The translations under genes were made by a program, and so were the position numbers. Below, in pieces: positions 8,441-20,300 of a stretch of DNA of 64,000 nucleotides (within the stretch, counting starts at the first letter, position 1; every line of letters starts with the position of its first letter). The stretch spans positions 124,001-188,000 of the forward strand of contig NZ_BAAADJ010000022.1 in NCBI RefSeq assembly GCF_039522365.1. Reading direction: 5' to 3'. Under the pieces are notes generated by a model. The model saw only the letters and a program-made list of their open reading frames with translations, was not told where the DNA came from and ran no database searches. Origin of the DNA: Bacillus carboniphilus. GTDB taxonomy: Bacteria; Bacillota; Bacilli; Bacillales; JC228.

Positions 8441-8528
8441 CCGAATCAAAAACAAAAACAAACAAATACTTTTAACAAACCTAAAATTTAGGGTCTGTAC
8501 ATATGTTTCATAAGGAGGACAACGAACT

Positions 8529-9410
8529 ATGGCAATTACTGCTCAAATGGTTAAAGAACTACGTGAAAAAACCGGTGCTGGTATGATGGATTGTAAAAAA
8601 GCACTTCAAGAAACTGATGGTGATATGGACAAAGCAATCGACTTCCTACGTGAGAAGGGGATTGCGAAAGCTGCTAAAAAAGCAGACCGTGTTGCTGCTG
8701 AAGGTACAACTTACATCCACACTTCAGGTAATGAAGCAGTTATCTTGGAAGTAAACTCTGAAACAGATTTCGTTGCGAAAAACGAAGGTTTCCAAAACTT
8801 AGTTAAAGAACTTGGTGAGTTCCTTTTAAACAACAAGCCAGCTAATGTTGAAGAAGCTCTTAACCAAGAGTTCGCTGCTGGCACAACTGTTGGACAACAC
8901 ATCAACGCTTCTATCGCGAAAATTGGTGAAAACTTAACTCTTCGTCGTTTTGAAATCAGAACAAAAGAAGATAGCGATGCATTTGGTGCTTACTTACACA
9001 TGGGCGGACGCATTGGTGTTCTTGCTGTTGTAAAAGGTACTTCTGATGAAGATGCTGCTAAAGATGTAGCTATGCACATTGCTGCACTAAATCCTAAGTA
9101 TGTTTCTCGTGATGAAGTATCTCAAGAAGAAGTTGAGCGTGAGCGTGAAGTATTAACTCAACAAGCTCTTAACGAAGGCAAGCCTGAAAACATCGTTGCT
9201 AAAATGGTGGAAGGTCGCCTAGGTAAATTCTTCGAAGATATCTGTGTTCTTGACCAAGCTTTCGTAAAAGATCCAGATCAAAAGGTACGTAAATTCTTAG
9301 AATCTAAAAAAGCAACATTAGAAAGCTTTGTTCGTTATGAAGTAGGGGAAGGTCTTGAGAAGCGTCAAGATAACTTCGCTGAAGAAGTAATGAGCCAAGT
9401 TAAGAAGTAA
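8529..9410 (+). CDS. tsf: Elongation factor Ts
   Basis: 293 residues. The N-terminal UBA-like domain ([22 protein letters not shown]) and the signature [14 protein letters not shown] are present, followed by the core and C-terminal modules. EF-Ts catalyses GDP release from EF-Tu so that it can reload with GTP. AAGGAGG precedes the ATG. It follows rpsB as in nearly all bacteria. The 177-bp gap to pyrH carries two terminator-like structures. Confidence 0.98.
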   Translation: MAITAQMVKELREKTGAGMMDCKKALQETDGDMDKAIDFLREKGIAKAAKKADRVAAEGTTYIHTSGNEAVILEVNSETDFVAKNEGFQNLVKELGEFLLNNKPANVEEALNQEFAAGTTVGQHINASIAKIGENLTLRRFEIRTKEDSDAFGAYLHMGGRIGVLAVVKGTSDEDAAKDVAMHIAALNPKYVSRDEVSQEEVEREREVLTQQALNEGKPENIVAKMVEGRLGKFFEDICVLDQAFVKDPDQKVRKFLESKKATLESFVRYEVGEGLEKRQDNFAEEVMSQVKK

Positions 9411-9420
9411 GACATATATT

Positions 9421-9519
9421 CAAGGGGGCAAGCCATAAAAAGTGTCAGACCATCCAGACTAAATCATGATGATTCATATTTAGATGGACGTCCGATTCTA
9501 ATGGGTTGCCCTTGTTTTT
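9421..9519 (+). terminator. Long branched terminator-like structure after tsf
   Basis: CAAGGG (9421) with GCAA-CC pairs with GG-TTGC-CCTTG (9504-9514), giving a closing stem of about 11 pairs with small bulges, followed by TTTTT. About 70 bases are enclosed; within them CCATC and TAAAT pair with ATTTAGATGG around a 5-base bulge. It is larger than an ordinary terminator and could be a regulated one. Confidence 0.6.
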
Positions 9520-9532
9520 GGATAAAATAAGA

Positions 9533-9558
9533 GTGTGAACCTGCTCACGCTTTTTAGT
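9533..9558 (+). terminator. Second hairpin and T-run between tsf and pyrH
   Basis: GTGTGA pairs with TCACGC (one G-T pair) around a 6-base loop, followed by TTTTT. It is weaker than the preceding structure; together they make tandem stops before pyrH. Confidence 0.5.
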
Positions 9559-9587
9559 AAAGCAATTCTACATAAACGGAGGTTCTT

Positions 9588-10310
9588 ATGAGCAATCCAA
9601 AATATAAGCGCATCGTATTAAAATTAAGTGGAGAAGCACTTGCTGGTCAACAAGGTTTTGGAATTGATCCAGCCGTTATCAAATCTGTTGCAGAACAGGT
9701 GAAAGAACTAGCGGACCTTAATGTAGAGGTTGCAGTTGTTGTAGGTGGAGGCAACATTTGGAGAGGTAAGGTAGGTAGTGAGATGGGAATGGACCGTGCC
9801 ACTGCTGACTATATGGGAATGTTAGCTACTGTCATGAACTCTATGGCCCTTCAGGATAGCCTTGAACAATTAGAAGTAGAAACGAGAGTTCAAACCTCGA
9901 TTGATATGAGACAGGTTGCCGAGCCTTACATAAGAAGACGTGCCATTCGTCACCTAGAAAAGAAACGTGTCGTTATTTTCGCTGCTGGTACAGGGAACCC
10001 TTATTTCTCTACTGACACAACTGCAGCATTAAGAGCAGCAGAAATCGAAGCAGATGTAATTTTAATGGCGAAGAACAACGTAGATGGTGTGTATTCATCT
10101 GATCCAAAGATTGATAAAGACGCTAAAAAATATGACGAACTATCCTATTTAGATGTGCTTAAAGAAGGGTTAGCAGTAATGGATTCCACTGCTTCTTCCT
10201 TATGTATGGATAACGATATTCCATTGATTGTCTTTTCAATCATGGAAAAAGGAAATATTAAACGTGCCGTAATGGGCGAAACTATTGGAACTATAGTAAG
10301 GGGGAAATAA
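9588..10310 (+). CDS. pyrH: UMP kinase
   Basis: 240 residues of the amino-acid-kinase fold. The glycine-rich start [14 protein letters not shown], the [10 protein letters not shown] phosphate-binding loop and the [19 protein letters not shown] block are all seen. It phosphorylates UMP to UDP in the cytoplasm and is typically GTP-activated and UTP-inhibited. CGGAGG precedes the ATG. It is separated by 2 bp from frr, and the pair forms a conserved unit. Confidence 0.98.
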   Translation: MSNPKYKRIVLKLSGEALAGQQGFGIDPAVIKSVAEQVKELADLNVEVAVVVGGGNIWRGKVGSEMGMDRATADYMGMLATVMNSMALQDSLEQLEVETRVQTSIDMRQVAEPYIRRRAIRHLEKKRVVIFAAGTGNPYFSTDTTAALRAAEIEADVILMAKNNVDGVYSSDPKIDKDAKKYDELSYLDVLKEGLAVMDSTASSLCMDNDIPLIVFSIMEKGNIKRAVMGETIGTIVRGK

Positions 10311-10312
10311 CC

Positions 10313-10870
10313 ATGTCAAAACAAGTAATTGATTCGACTAAAGACCGTATGACAAAAGCTGTTCAGGCTTTATCAAAAGAACTTGCCAGCATCCGCGCAG
10401 GACGTGCGAACGCAGCGATCCTTGATCGAGTGTCTGTGGATTACTACGGGGCTCCTACACCCATTAACCAATTAGCATCTGTTTCTATCCCGGAAGCTCG
10501 TTTACTTGTGATTCAGCCTTACGATAAGACAATCTTAGGTGATATTGAAAAAGCGATCCTCAAATCAGACATCGGACTAACACCTTCGAATGATGGTAGC
10601 ATTATCAGATTATCGATCCCACCATTAACAGAAGAACGCAGAAAAGAGCTTGTGAAGCAAGTAAAGAAAGAAGCGGAAGAAGCGAAAGTAGCCATCCGTA
10701 ACATTCGTCGTGATGCAAACGATGAGTTGAAAAAGCTTGAGAAGAATGGTGAATTAACAGAAGATGATCTTCGCGGATATAGTGATGATGTTCAAAAGTT
10801 AACTGACCAACAAATTGCCAAGGTTGACGAAGTAGCTAAAGATAAAGAAACACAAATTATGGAAGTATAG
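10313..10870 (+). CDS. frr: Ribosome recycling factor
   Basis: 185 residues, the normal RRF length. Family landmarks are [20 protein letters not shown] near residue 28 and the triple-helix segment [29 protein letters not shown]. With EF-G it splits post-termination ribosomes. AGGGGG overlaps the end of pyrH just upstream of the ATG. A terminator follows 0-30 bp after the stop, ending the transcription unit. Confidence 0.98.
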   Translation: MSKQVIDSTKDRMTKAVQALSKELASIRAGRANAAILDRVSVDYYGAPTPINQLASVSIPEARLLVIQPYDKTILGDIEKAILKSDIGLTPSNDGSIIRLSIPPLTEERRKELVKQVKKEAEEAKVAIRNIRRDANDELKKLEKNGELTEDDLRGYSDDVQKLTDQQIAKVDEVAKDKETQIMEV

Positions 10871-10900
10871 AAGGGAGGGTATCCTCTCTTTTTTTATTTT
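10871..10900 (+). terminator. Terminator after frr
   Basis: An 8-bp stem AAGGGAGG/CCTCTCTT with one G-T pair and a GTAT loop, followed by a long T-rich run. Confidence 0.85.
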
Positions 10901-11063
10901 TTTTTGGATTTTAGGGGATTTTCGTGAAAATTTTATAAAAATAACAAATGTATTGGGATTTGAGCCTGTCTCATCTCCAGTTTTTTTAGCCGGCAGTTAA
11001 TATTCACTATAAAATGGGTGGGGTTTGTGTTTGCGGTATCGGATACAGGGGATTTTAGGAAGG
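10901..11063. other. Intergenic DNA before the first 20-bp array
   Basis: AT-rich non-coding DNA between the frr terminator and the repeat array. I see no reading frame with a ribosome site and no clear promoter. Confidence 0.5.
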
Positions 11064-11282
11064 GTGTGTGCGAAAATCTTGATTTGTGTGCGATTATTTT
11101 CGTTTGGGTGCGAAAAATTGAGTTTGAATGCGAAAATTAAAATTTGAGTGTGGTTTTTACTAGTTTGAGTGCGAAAAACCTACATTTGAGTGCGCCACCG
11201 CATCGAAGTAACCGAACAACCTATATTTGAGTGCGCCACCGCATCGAAGTAACCGAAAAAACCTACATTTGAATGTGCCACC
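11064..11282. repeat. Array of TTTGAGTGCGAAAA-type motifs, 20-21 bp step
   Basis: Taking the base matching the first G of GTGCG, copies start at 11068, 11088, 11108, 11128, 11148, 11169, 11190, 11231 and 11273: steps 20,20,20,20,21,21,41,42. The last steps are double and carry a diverged middle unit; the 11190 and 11231 units share GTGCGCCACCGCATCGAAG. The consensus is TTTGAGTGCG with AAAA after it in early copies. It is the reverse orientation of the arrays at 21.8 and 60.4 kb. Confidence 0.9.
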
Positions 11283-11369
11283 CCCATTCAAATTACTGCT
11301 AAACCAACCACACAAAACACCCGATTTGCTAGCTTTCTTTAAAAATGAGAAGATATAATTGTCAATTTT

Positions 11370-11378
11370 TGATATAAT
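11370..11378 (+). promoter_or_regulatory. Extended -10 promoter upstream of uppS
   Basis: TGATATAAT, a perfect TGn-TATAAT, lies 87 bp before the uppS start. No good -35 is present, as allowed for extended -10 promoters. Confidence 0.55.
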
Positions 11379-11464
11379 CATGCAAGAATTATTTTTTTTA
11401 TAATACATAGTACAACTTGGATGGTGGGAATCCCTTTTACATGGGGTCAAAGGAGGACTTTTTC

Positions 11465-12241
11465 ATGCTTCACAAGCTAGGATTTAAAAAACAGTCCAAA
11501 AGACAAGAAACAATAGAAGAACGAAAACAGGAAGCGATGAAACATCCTGTCCCTAAACATGTGGCCATTATCATGGATGGAAATGGGAGATGGGCTAAAA
11601 AAAGAGCACTCCCTCGGATTGCCGGACATCATGAAGGGATGAAGGTGGTCCGGAAAATAACGAAGTTGGCAAATAGCTTAAAATTAGAGGCTCTAACTGT
11701 TTACGCGTTTTCAACGGAAAACTGGAAAAGACCGAAAAGTGAAGTTGATTATTTGATGAAGCTTCCTGAGGAGTTTCTAGGAACTTATTTACCTGAGCTT
11801 GTAGAGGAAAATGTACAAGTTCGAATGATCGGGTATCGCGACACACTTCCAGCTCATACACAACGTGCTGTTGACAATGCGATTCAACAAACGGCGAACA
11901 ATTCAGGTCTTGTGTTAAATTTCGCCTTGAATTACGGAAGTAGAGCAGAGATTATAGATGCCGTGAAGCAAGTCTTAAACGATTACAAAAGTGGTATAAT
12001 AAAAGAAGATGAATTGAGTGAGGATTCATTTTCTCGTTATTTGATGACTGGGCAGTTAAATGATCCAGACCTTTTAATTCGGACTAGTGGAGAAATCCGT
12101 TTAAGTAATTTTATGTTATGGCAGTTAGCTTATACAGAGTTTTGGTTTACAGAAGTACTGTGGCCAGATTTCTCAGAGCAACATTTTATGGAGGCAATTG
12201 AAGCCTATCAGAAGCGTTCCCGCCGTTTCGGGGGCGTATAA
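11465..12241 (+). CDS. uppS: Undecaprenyl diphosphate synthase (cis-prenyltransferase)
   Basis: 258 residues from ATG 11465, chosen because AGGAGG (11451-11456) sits 8 bp upstream; the frame is open further 5' but without a ribosome site. The catalytic Asp is D38 in AIIMDGNGRWA; TVYAFSTENWKRP and the C-terminal DLLIRTSGEIRLSNFMLWQ are the family signatures. It adds eight isopentenyl units in cis to farnesyl diphosphate to make the C55 carrier lipid for cell wall synthesis. First gene of the uppS-cdsA-dxr-rseP-proS run. Confidence 0.97.
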   Translation: MLHKLGFKKQSKRQETIEERKQEAMKHPVPKHVAIIMDGNGRWAKKRALPRIAGHHEGMKVVRKITKLANSLKLEALTVYAFSTENWKRPKSEVDYLMKLPEEFLGTYLPELVEENVQVRMIGYRDTLPAHTQRAVDNAIQQTANNSGLVLNFALNYGSRAEIIDAVKQVLNDYKSGIIKEDELSEDSFSRYLMTGQLNDPDLLIRTSGEIRLSNFMLWQLAYTEFWFTEVLWPDFSEQHFMEAIEAYQKRSRRFGGV

Positions 12242-12258
12242 CGGTGAGGAAGGTTTAA

Positions 12259-13050
12259 ATGAAGCAGAGAATACTAACAGCTGTAATTGCTGGAGCGATA
12301 TTTTTACCCATTGTATTTTACGGAAATGAACTATTAGTGATTGCAACCTATATCATTGCGACTATTGGATTGCATGAATTATTAAAGATGAGAAAACTAT
12401 CACTTTTAACCGTCCCTGGCGTAATCTCCGCATTGATTTTGTGGATATTCCTTCTACCAAGTGAGCAAACTGTCTGGTTTGAAGATATATTGTTTTCAAA
12501 GGTAGAACTTGCGTTACTAGCTGTATTGTTATTTTTAACATACACAGTGGTGACCAAGAATAAATTTACGTTTGAGGACGTCGCTTTTGCGATTATGTCT
12601 ACACTGTACGTAGGCATTGGATTTTATTACTTAATTGAAACACGAGAAACAGGCATTATTTTTATTTTATATTCCTTATTTATCATTTGGGCAACTGATT
12701 CGGGAGCCTATTTTATTGGAAGAGCTTTCGGTAAACGTAAGCTTTGGCCTGAAATTAGTCCTAACAAGACGGTAGAGGGATTTGTTGGAGGAATTATTTG
12801 TGCTGTAGTTGTTGCCGTGTTGTTTTCGGTTTTCTCTGACATTACAGACAATGTTGTCTTCTTTTTATTCGTCACCATTATTTTGTCTATTTTTGGACAA
12901 ATAGGCGATTTAGTGGAGTCTGCGTTTAAACGATATTATAATGTGAAGGACTCTGGAAACTTATTACCGGGGCATGGTGGTATTTTAGACAGATTTGATA
13001 GCTTGCTATTTGTACTACCTTTGTTAAACCTTCTATTGCTTAATGCATAG
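12259..13050 (+). CDS. cdsA: Phosphatidate cytidylyltransferase (CDP-diacylglycerol synthase)
   Basis: 263 residues, strongly hydrophobic with about seven to eight membrane segments. The C-terminal CdsA signature is intact: SAFKRYYNVKDSGNLLPGHGG followed by ILDRFDS. It makes CDP-diacylglycerol from phosphatidic acid and CTP, the substrate of PgsA encoded at 58.4 kb. The site is GTGAGGAAGG just before the ATG, 17 bp after uppS. Confidence 0.96.
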   Translation: MKQRILTAVIAGAIFLPIVFYGNELLVIATYIIATIGLHELLKMRKLSLLTVPGVISALILWIFLLPSEQTVWFEDILFSKVELALLAVLLFLTYTVVTKNKFTFEDVAFAIMSTLYVGIGFYYLIETRETGIIFILYSLFIIWATDSGAYFIGRAFGKRKLWPEISPNKTVEGFVGGIICAVVVAVLFSVFSDITDNVVFFLFVTIILSIFGQIGDLVESAFKRYYNVKDSGNLLPGHGGILDRFDSLLFVLPLLNLLLLNA

Positions 13051-13085
13051 TAAGTAGCTTATAGTGCAGGAGTTGACCGTTTGTT

Positions 13086-14246
13086 TTGAAATCTATTAAC
13101 TTACTGGGGGCTAGTGGCTCCATTGGTACACAAACATTGGATGTTATTCGTGAACATCCATCTTCTTTTTCTTTACATGCGTTTGCTGTTGGAAAAAATG
13201 TAGAAGCAGCGCTTGATATCATTCGAGAATTTCAACCTAAATTAGTATCTGTTCAGAATAAAAGTGATGCGGAACTAATAAAAATGGAATATCCAAGCAT
13301 AAGATGTACATATGGGAAAGATGGTTTAGTGGAAGTGGCAACAGAAGATGGCGGTGATATCGTTGTAAATGCTGTTACTGGAAGTTTAGGCTTAAAGCCT
13401 ACTTTAGAAGCAATCAAATTAGGGAAGACGATGGCGATTGCGAACAAAGAAACTTTGGTAACGGCTGGTCATATTGTAATGGAAGAAGCCGCTAAATATA
13501 AAGCTAGCCTTTTACCAGTTGACAGTGAGCATACAGCAATTTTTCAGTGTCTGCAAGGGGAATACGCTAAGAACATTGAAAGATTAGTCATAACAGCTTC
13601 TGGAGGTAGTTTCCGAGATAAAACCCGGGAAGAATTAGAGGGTGTTACAGTTGAACAAGCTCTAAATCATCCCAACTGGTCTATGGGAGCCAAGATTACG
13701 ATTGATTCGGCAACCATGATGAATAAAGGGTTAGAAGTCATTGAAGCTCATTGGTTATTTAATATCCCGTATGAGAAGATTGACGTATTATTACATAAAG
13801 AAAGTATTATTCACTCCATGGTGGAATTCCATGATTCAAGTGTGATGGCCCAGTTGGGAACACCGGACATGCGAGTCCCCATCCAGTATGCCTTATCCTA
13901 TCCTGATCGTCTTCCATTGAAATCCGCGAAACGTTTAAGTTTGGCTGATGTAGGTATGCTTCATTTTCAAAAAATGGATCTAGAGAGGTTTAGATGTCTT
14001 CATTTTGCTTTTGAAGCGGGGAAGGCAGGTGGCTCTATGCCAACGGTCTTAAATGCAGCGAACGAAGTGGCCGTACAAGCCTTTTTAGATGGACAAATTA
14101 CATTTCTTGAGATTGAAGATATAGTGGAACAAGCATTACTTAAACATGAAAAAATAGCGCACCCTGACCTAGACACTATTTTAGAGGTCGACCGAGAAAC
14201 AAGAGAGTGGGTACACTCACTGGTTTCCCATTCAAAACGGAAGTGA
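13086..14246 (+). CDS. dxr: 1-deoxy-D-xylulose-5-phosphate reductoisomerase
   Basis: 386 residues. The NADPH-binding loop [16 protein letters not shown] is at the N-terminus; [53 protein letters not shown] and [10 protein letters not shown] carry the metal and substrate residues. It converts DXP to MEP in isoprenoid synthesis, supplying precursors for UppS upstream. The start is TTG 13086; the nearest GGAG (13067-13070) is 15 bp away, so initiation looks weak. Confidence 0.97.
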   Translation: MKSINLLGASGSIGTQTLDVIREHPSSFSLHAFAVGKNVEAALDIIREFQPKLVSVQNKSDAELIKMEYPSIRCTYGKDGLVEVATEDGGDIVVNAVTGSLGLKPTLEAIKLGKTMAIANKETLVTAGHIVMEEAAKYKASLLPVDSEHTAIFQCLQGEYAKNIERLVITASGGSFRDKTREELEGVTVEQALNHPNWSMGAKITIDSATMMNKGLEVIEAHWLFNIPYEKIDVLLHKESIIHSMVEFHDSSVMAQLGTPDMRVPIQYALSYPDRLPLKSAKRLSLADVGMLHFQKMDLERFRCLHFAFEAGKAGGSMPTVLNAANEVAVQAFLDGQITFLEIEDIVEQALLKHEKIAHPDLDTILEVDRETREWVHSLVSHSKRK

Positions 14247-14271
14247 CACTTCATTAAAGGTGGTTTTTTTA

Positions 14272-15534
14272 TTGCAAACAGTGATAGCCTTTATTCTTAT
14301 TTTTGGTTCACTTGTATTTTTCCATGAACTAGGACACTTTATGTTCGCCAAACGAGCAGGCATTCTATGTAGAGAGTTTGCGATTGGGTTTGGCCCCAAA
14401 ATCTTCTCCTATCGAAAAGGAGAAACACTTTACACCATTCGTCTTTTACCAATTGGTGGTTATGTAAGAATGGCTGGTGAAGACCCCGAGGTAGTGGAAA
14501 TTAAACCTGGCTATCGTGTTGGCTTGGTCTTAGATAAGGATGAAGTTGTAACCAAAATTATATTAAATAAGAAAGATCAATACTCAAATATTCGAGTGAT
14601 GGAAGTTGAAGCCATCGACATGGAGCACAACCTTTTTATTGAAGGATTTATTGAAGATGATGAAGACGAGAAAAAGGTGAGACTTTCCATTCACCCTAGC
14701 GCAACAATTGTGGAGGATGGGGTTGAAACCCTAATCGCCCCTTATGATCGTCAATTTGCTTCAAAGACCTTAGGTCAAAGAGCAATGGCGATTTTTGCAG
14801 GTCCAATGATGAACTTCGTTTTGGCATTCTTTATTTTCTTAATCATTGGTTTCCTACAGGGTGTTCCGTTGAATGATCCAGTTTTAGGTGAGATCACAAA
14901 CGATGGAGCTGCGAAGGAGTCTGGTCTGAAACAGGGAGATGTGGTTCAATCTATTGATGGAGCTGAAGTTTCAAATTGGGTTGACATTATTGAAATCGTA
15001 CAAAAACACCCAGGTGAGCAAATAACTTTCTCCATTGTCCGTGGAGAAGAAATGTTAGAGGTTCCTGTTACACCAAAGGTTTACGATGATGGAGAGCAAG
15101 AGATTGGTCAAATCGGTGTGTATCGCCCATTTGAGAAGAATCCATTAGCAGTATTTGAGTATGGAGTAACGGAAACCTATTTCTGGACAAAACAAATTAT
15201 ATTTATTTTAGGTAAGCTCGTAACGGGGCAATTCTCGATTGATATGCTTTCCGGTCCTGTTGGGATCTACAAGAGTACTGAGGAAGTGGCCAATCAAGGA
15301 ATTTACAATCTGATGAAGTGGGCGGCACTCTTAAGTATTAACTTAGGAATCATGAACCTTCTACCACTTCCAGCCCTTGATGGAGGAAGATTATTATTCT
15401 TTGCTGTGGAACTAGTTCGAGGTAAACCTATTGATCGTCAAAAAGAAGGAATTGTCCATTTTATTGGATTTGCATTACTGATGTTACTGATGTTAGTCGT
15501 AACATGGAATGATATACAGCGGTTCTTTTTATAA
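14272..15534 (+). CDS. rseP: RseP/RasP site-2 intramembrane metalloprotease
   Basis: 420 residues from TTG 14272, chosen because AAAGGTGG (14256-14263) lies 8 bp upstream; the frame also opens at GTG 14260 inside that site. The HELGH zinc motif is at residues 18-22 in the first membrane helix, a PDZ domain is near 185-275 and the third zinc ligand lies in LPLPALDGGRLLF. The family cleaves anti-sigma factors such as RsiW, FtsL and signal-peptide remnants within the membrane. It sits between dxr and proS as in Bacillus. Confidence 0.95.
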   Translation: MQTVIAFILIFGSLVFFHELGHFMFAKRAGILCREFAIGFGPKIFSYRKGETLYTIRLLPIGGYVRMAGEDPEVVEIKPGYRVGLVLDKDEVVTKIILNKKDQYSNIRVMEVEAIDMEHNLFIEGFIEDDEDEKKVRLSIHPSATIVEDGVETLIAPYDRQFASKTLGQRAMAIFAGPMMNFVLAFFIFLIIGFLQGVPLNDPVLGEITNDGAAKESGLKQGDVVQSIDGAEVSNWVDIIEIVQKHPGEQITFSIVRGEEMLEVPVTPKVYDDGEQEIGQIGVYRPFEKNPLAVFEYGVTETYFWTKQIIFILGKLVTGQFSIDMLSGPVGIYKSTEEVANQGIYNLMKWAALLSINLGIMNLLPLPALDGGRLLFFAVELVRGKPIDRQKEGIVHFIGFALLMLLMLVVTWNDIQRFFL

Positions 15535-15584
15535 AACTGAAAAAGAACTGCGCGTAGAATTGGAAGTTGGAGAGGTGCTATTAG

Positions 15585-17285
<1,701 letters not shown>

Positions 17286-17294
17286 TGAAACAAA

Positions 17295-17324
17295 GAAGTC
17301 AGTGAAAAAACTGGCTTCTTTTTT
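17295..17324 (+). terminator. Terminator after proS
   Basis: GAAGTCAGT pairs with ACTGGCTTC (one G-T) around GAAAAA, followed by TTTTTT. Confidence 0.85.
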
Positions 17325-17355
17325 ACTTTTACCAAAGAAAACTTCACGAATCCTG

Positions 17356-17364
17356 TGGTATAAT
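17356..17364 (+). promoter_or_regulatory. Extended -10 promoter of polC
   Basis: TGGTATAAT lies 34 bp before the GTG start chosen for polC. The in-frame ATG at 17363 overlaps this -10 box and so cannot be the start if this promoter is used. Confidence 0.6.
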
Positions 17365-17398
17365 GTCGAAAGTATATAGGAAGTTGGGGGGGAGAAAA

Positions 17399-20300
17399 GT
17401 GGACGAACAGCAAGAATTAGAACGAGTGCAAAGACAATCGTTTCGAACCTTACTCGAACAATTAAAAATGACAGATGAAACCAGTGCTCGACTATTCGAA
17501 GACGCTAAAATAATCGAAGTGGGAATCTATCGGTCTACGAGAAGGTGGCATTTTGATCTATATTTTAAATCAGTCGTACCAAGTGAATTATTTCAAATCT
17601 TTGTATCACGATTAAAAAGTGCCTTTTCACATGTAGTGGCCTCTACCACTTTTACCATTACAACGGATGAACAATCAGTTGACCCTGAAAAGGTCGTATC
17701 CTATTGGAGTATTGTCCTACAAGAAATCGATGGAATCTCACCACCCATCCTTAGAAGATTAAATGAACAGCTGCCAGAAGCAAAAGGTAGTAAAGTGTTA
17801 GTTTCTATCCCAAACGAGACAGAACTACAAGCAATCAAACGGAAATATGGTGAATTGATACAAAAAGTATATAGCGAATTTGGATTTCCATCGTTCACTT
17901 TAGATTTTCAATTAAAAGAACCAGATAATAAACAAGAAGAGTATGAAAGATTTTTACAAGAAAAGCAGAAGGAAGACCAGGAAAGAGCGCTGCAAGCTTT
18001 ACAGGAACAACAAAAACAAGCCGAGCAAGCAAGCGAAGAACAACTACCTTCTGGCCCTATCACCATTGGCTACAATATCAAAAATGATGAAGAAATCAGA
18101 AATATGGTGGACATCATTGAAGAAGAGCGCCGAATTGCTGTGGAAGGGTTTATTTTTGATGCTGAAACTAAAGAGCTTAAAAGTGGTCGTACGTTACTAA
18201 CTTTTAAAATCACTGACTACACAAGCTCGATCATGGTTAAAATGTTTTCACGAGACAAAGAGGACGCCAAGATCCTCGAGCAAGTGAAAAAAGGCATGTG
18301 GGCACGTGTCAGAGGAAGCATTCAAAATGACACATTTGTACGCGACCTTGTCATGATTGCCAATGACTTTAATGAAATTGCAACTCCTACACGCTTGGAT
18401 ACAGCGCCTGAGGACGAGAAAAGGGTAGAGCTTCATGCTCACTCGCCTATGAGTCAAATGGATGCCGTTTCGAGTATTTCTTCACTTGTAGCACAAGCTA
18501 GTAAATGGGGGCATAAGGCGATTGCCTTAACAGACCATTCAGTAGCCCAATCTTTCCCAGAAGCCTATGGTGCTTCCAAGAAACATGGCATTAAGATGAT
18601 TTATGGATTAGAAGCCAATATTGTAGATGACGGAGTTCCGATTGCATATAATCCGGCTCATCGTTCATTAGCAGACGATACTTATATTGTTTTTGACGTA
18701 GAAACAACGGGGCTATCTGCTGTTTACGACACCATTATTGAACTTGCGGCAGTCAAGATGAGAGATGGAGAAATCATTGATCGTTTTGAATCGTTTGCTG
18801 ACCCCCATCATCCACTTTCGGCTACAACGATTGAGTTGACAGGGATTACGGATGACATGGTTCGAGGTGCTCCTGAACCTGGGGAAGTTTTAGAGAAATT
18901 CAAGGAATGGGCTGGAGATGACATTCTGGTTGCTCACAATGCCTCCTTTGATATGGGATTTTTAAATACAGGTTATAAAAAAATGGGGTATGGTAACTCT
19001 CCGAATCCGGTCATCGATACTCTCGAATTAGCTAGATTTTTATATCCTGAAATGAAGAATCATAGATTGAATACATTAGCGAAGAAGTTTGATGTAGAGC
19101 TCACTCAACATCACAGAGCGATATATGATGCTGAAGCGACTGGGTATTTGCTTGCTAAAATGTTGAAGGATGCACAGGAAAAAGGAATTGAATATCATGA
19201 CCAGCTCAATGACTTTATGGGAGAAGGGACTGCTTATCAACGGGCTCGACCTTCACACTGTACATTGTTGGCACAAAATGATGTTGGACTTAAGAATTTA
19301 TTCCAATTGATTTCAATTTCACATCTTCAATATTTTTATAGAGTACCAAGAATCCCGAGGTCTCTACTAACAAAGTATCGAGAAGGAATTCTCATTGGGA
19401 CAGCTTGTGATAAAGGTGAACTTTTTGAAAGTATGATGCAAAAAGGCCCTGAGGAATCAGAGGAAGTAGCCAAATTTTATGACTATATTGAAGTGCAACC
19501 TCCAGAAGCCTACCAGCATTTAATCGAGCTGGAGCTAGTAAGGGATGAGGCATCATTAAGAGATATTATTCAAAATATCGTAGCACTTGGTGAAAAATTA
19601 AAGATTCCGGTTTGTGCCACTGGGAATGTTCATTACTTGAATCCTGAAGACCACATTTACCGTGAAATTCTTGTTCGGTCACAGGGAGGAGCGAACCCAT
19701 TAAACCGTCATAAGCTCCCTGAGGTTCATTTCAGAACGACTAACGAAATGCTAGATTGCTTCGCATTTCTAGGTGCGGATAAGGCAAAAGAAATTGTCGT
19801 GAAAAATCCTAACCATGTTGCTTCTTTAATTGGGGAAGTCAAACCGATTAAGGATGATTTATATACCCCTAAAATTGAAGGGGCTGATGAAGAGGTTAGA
19901 CAAAAGAGCTATGATATGGCTCGAAGCATTTATGGGGATGAACTTCCGGAAATTGTGGAGGCTCGTTTAGAAAAAGAGCTTAAAAGTATCATAGGACATG
20001 GGTTTGCGGTTATTTACTTGATTTCTCATAAGCTGGTAAAAAAATCGTTGAATGATGGATACCTCGTTGGTTCTCGTGGGTCAGTAGGGTCATCACTCGT
20101 AGCAACCATGACCGAGATTACAGAGGTTAACCCATTGCCGCCTCATTATGTATGTCCGTCTTGTAAGCATTCTGAGTTTTTCAATGACGGTAGCGTAGGC
20201 TCAGGGTTCGACTTACCAGATAAAAACTGTCCAAACTGTGGGGAGACTTATAAAAAGGATGGACATGATATTCCGTTCGAAACATTCCTTGGTTTTAAAG

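Noticed and set aside
17363-17398. ATG 17363 as the polC start
   Set aside because: This ATG is part of the TATAAT box and has no ribosome site, whereas GTG 17399 follows GGGGGGAG.
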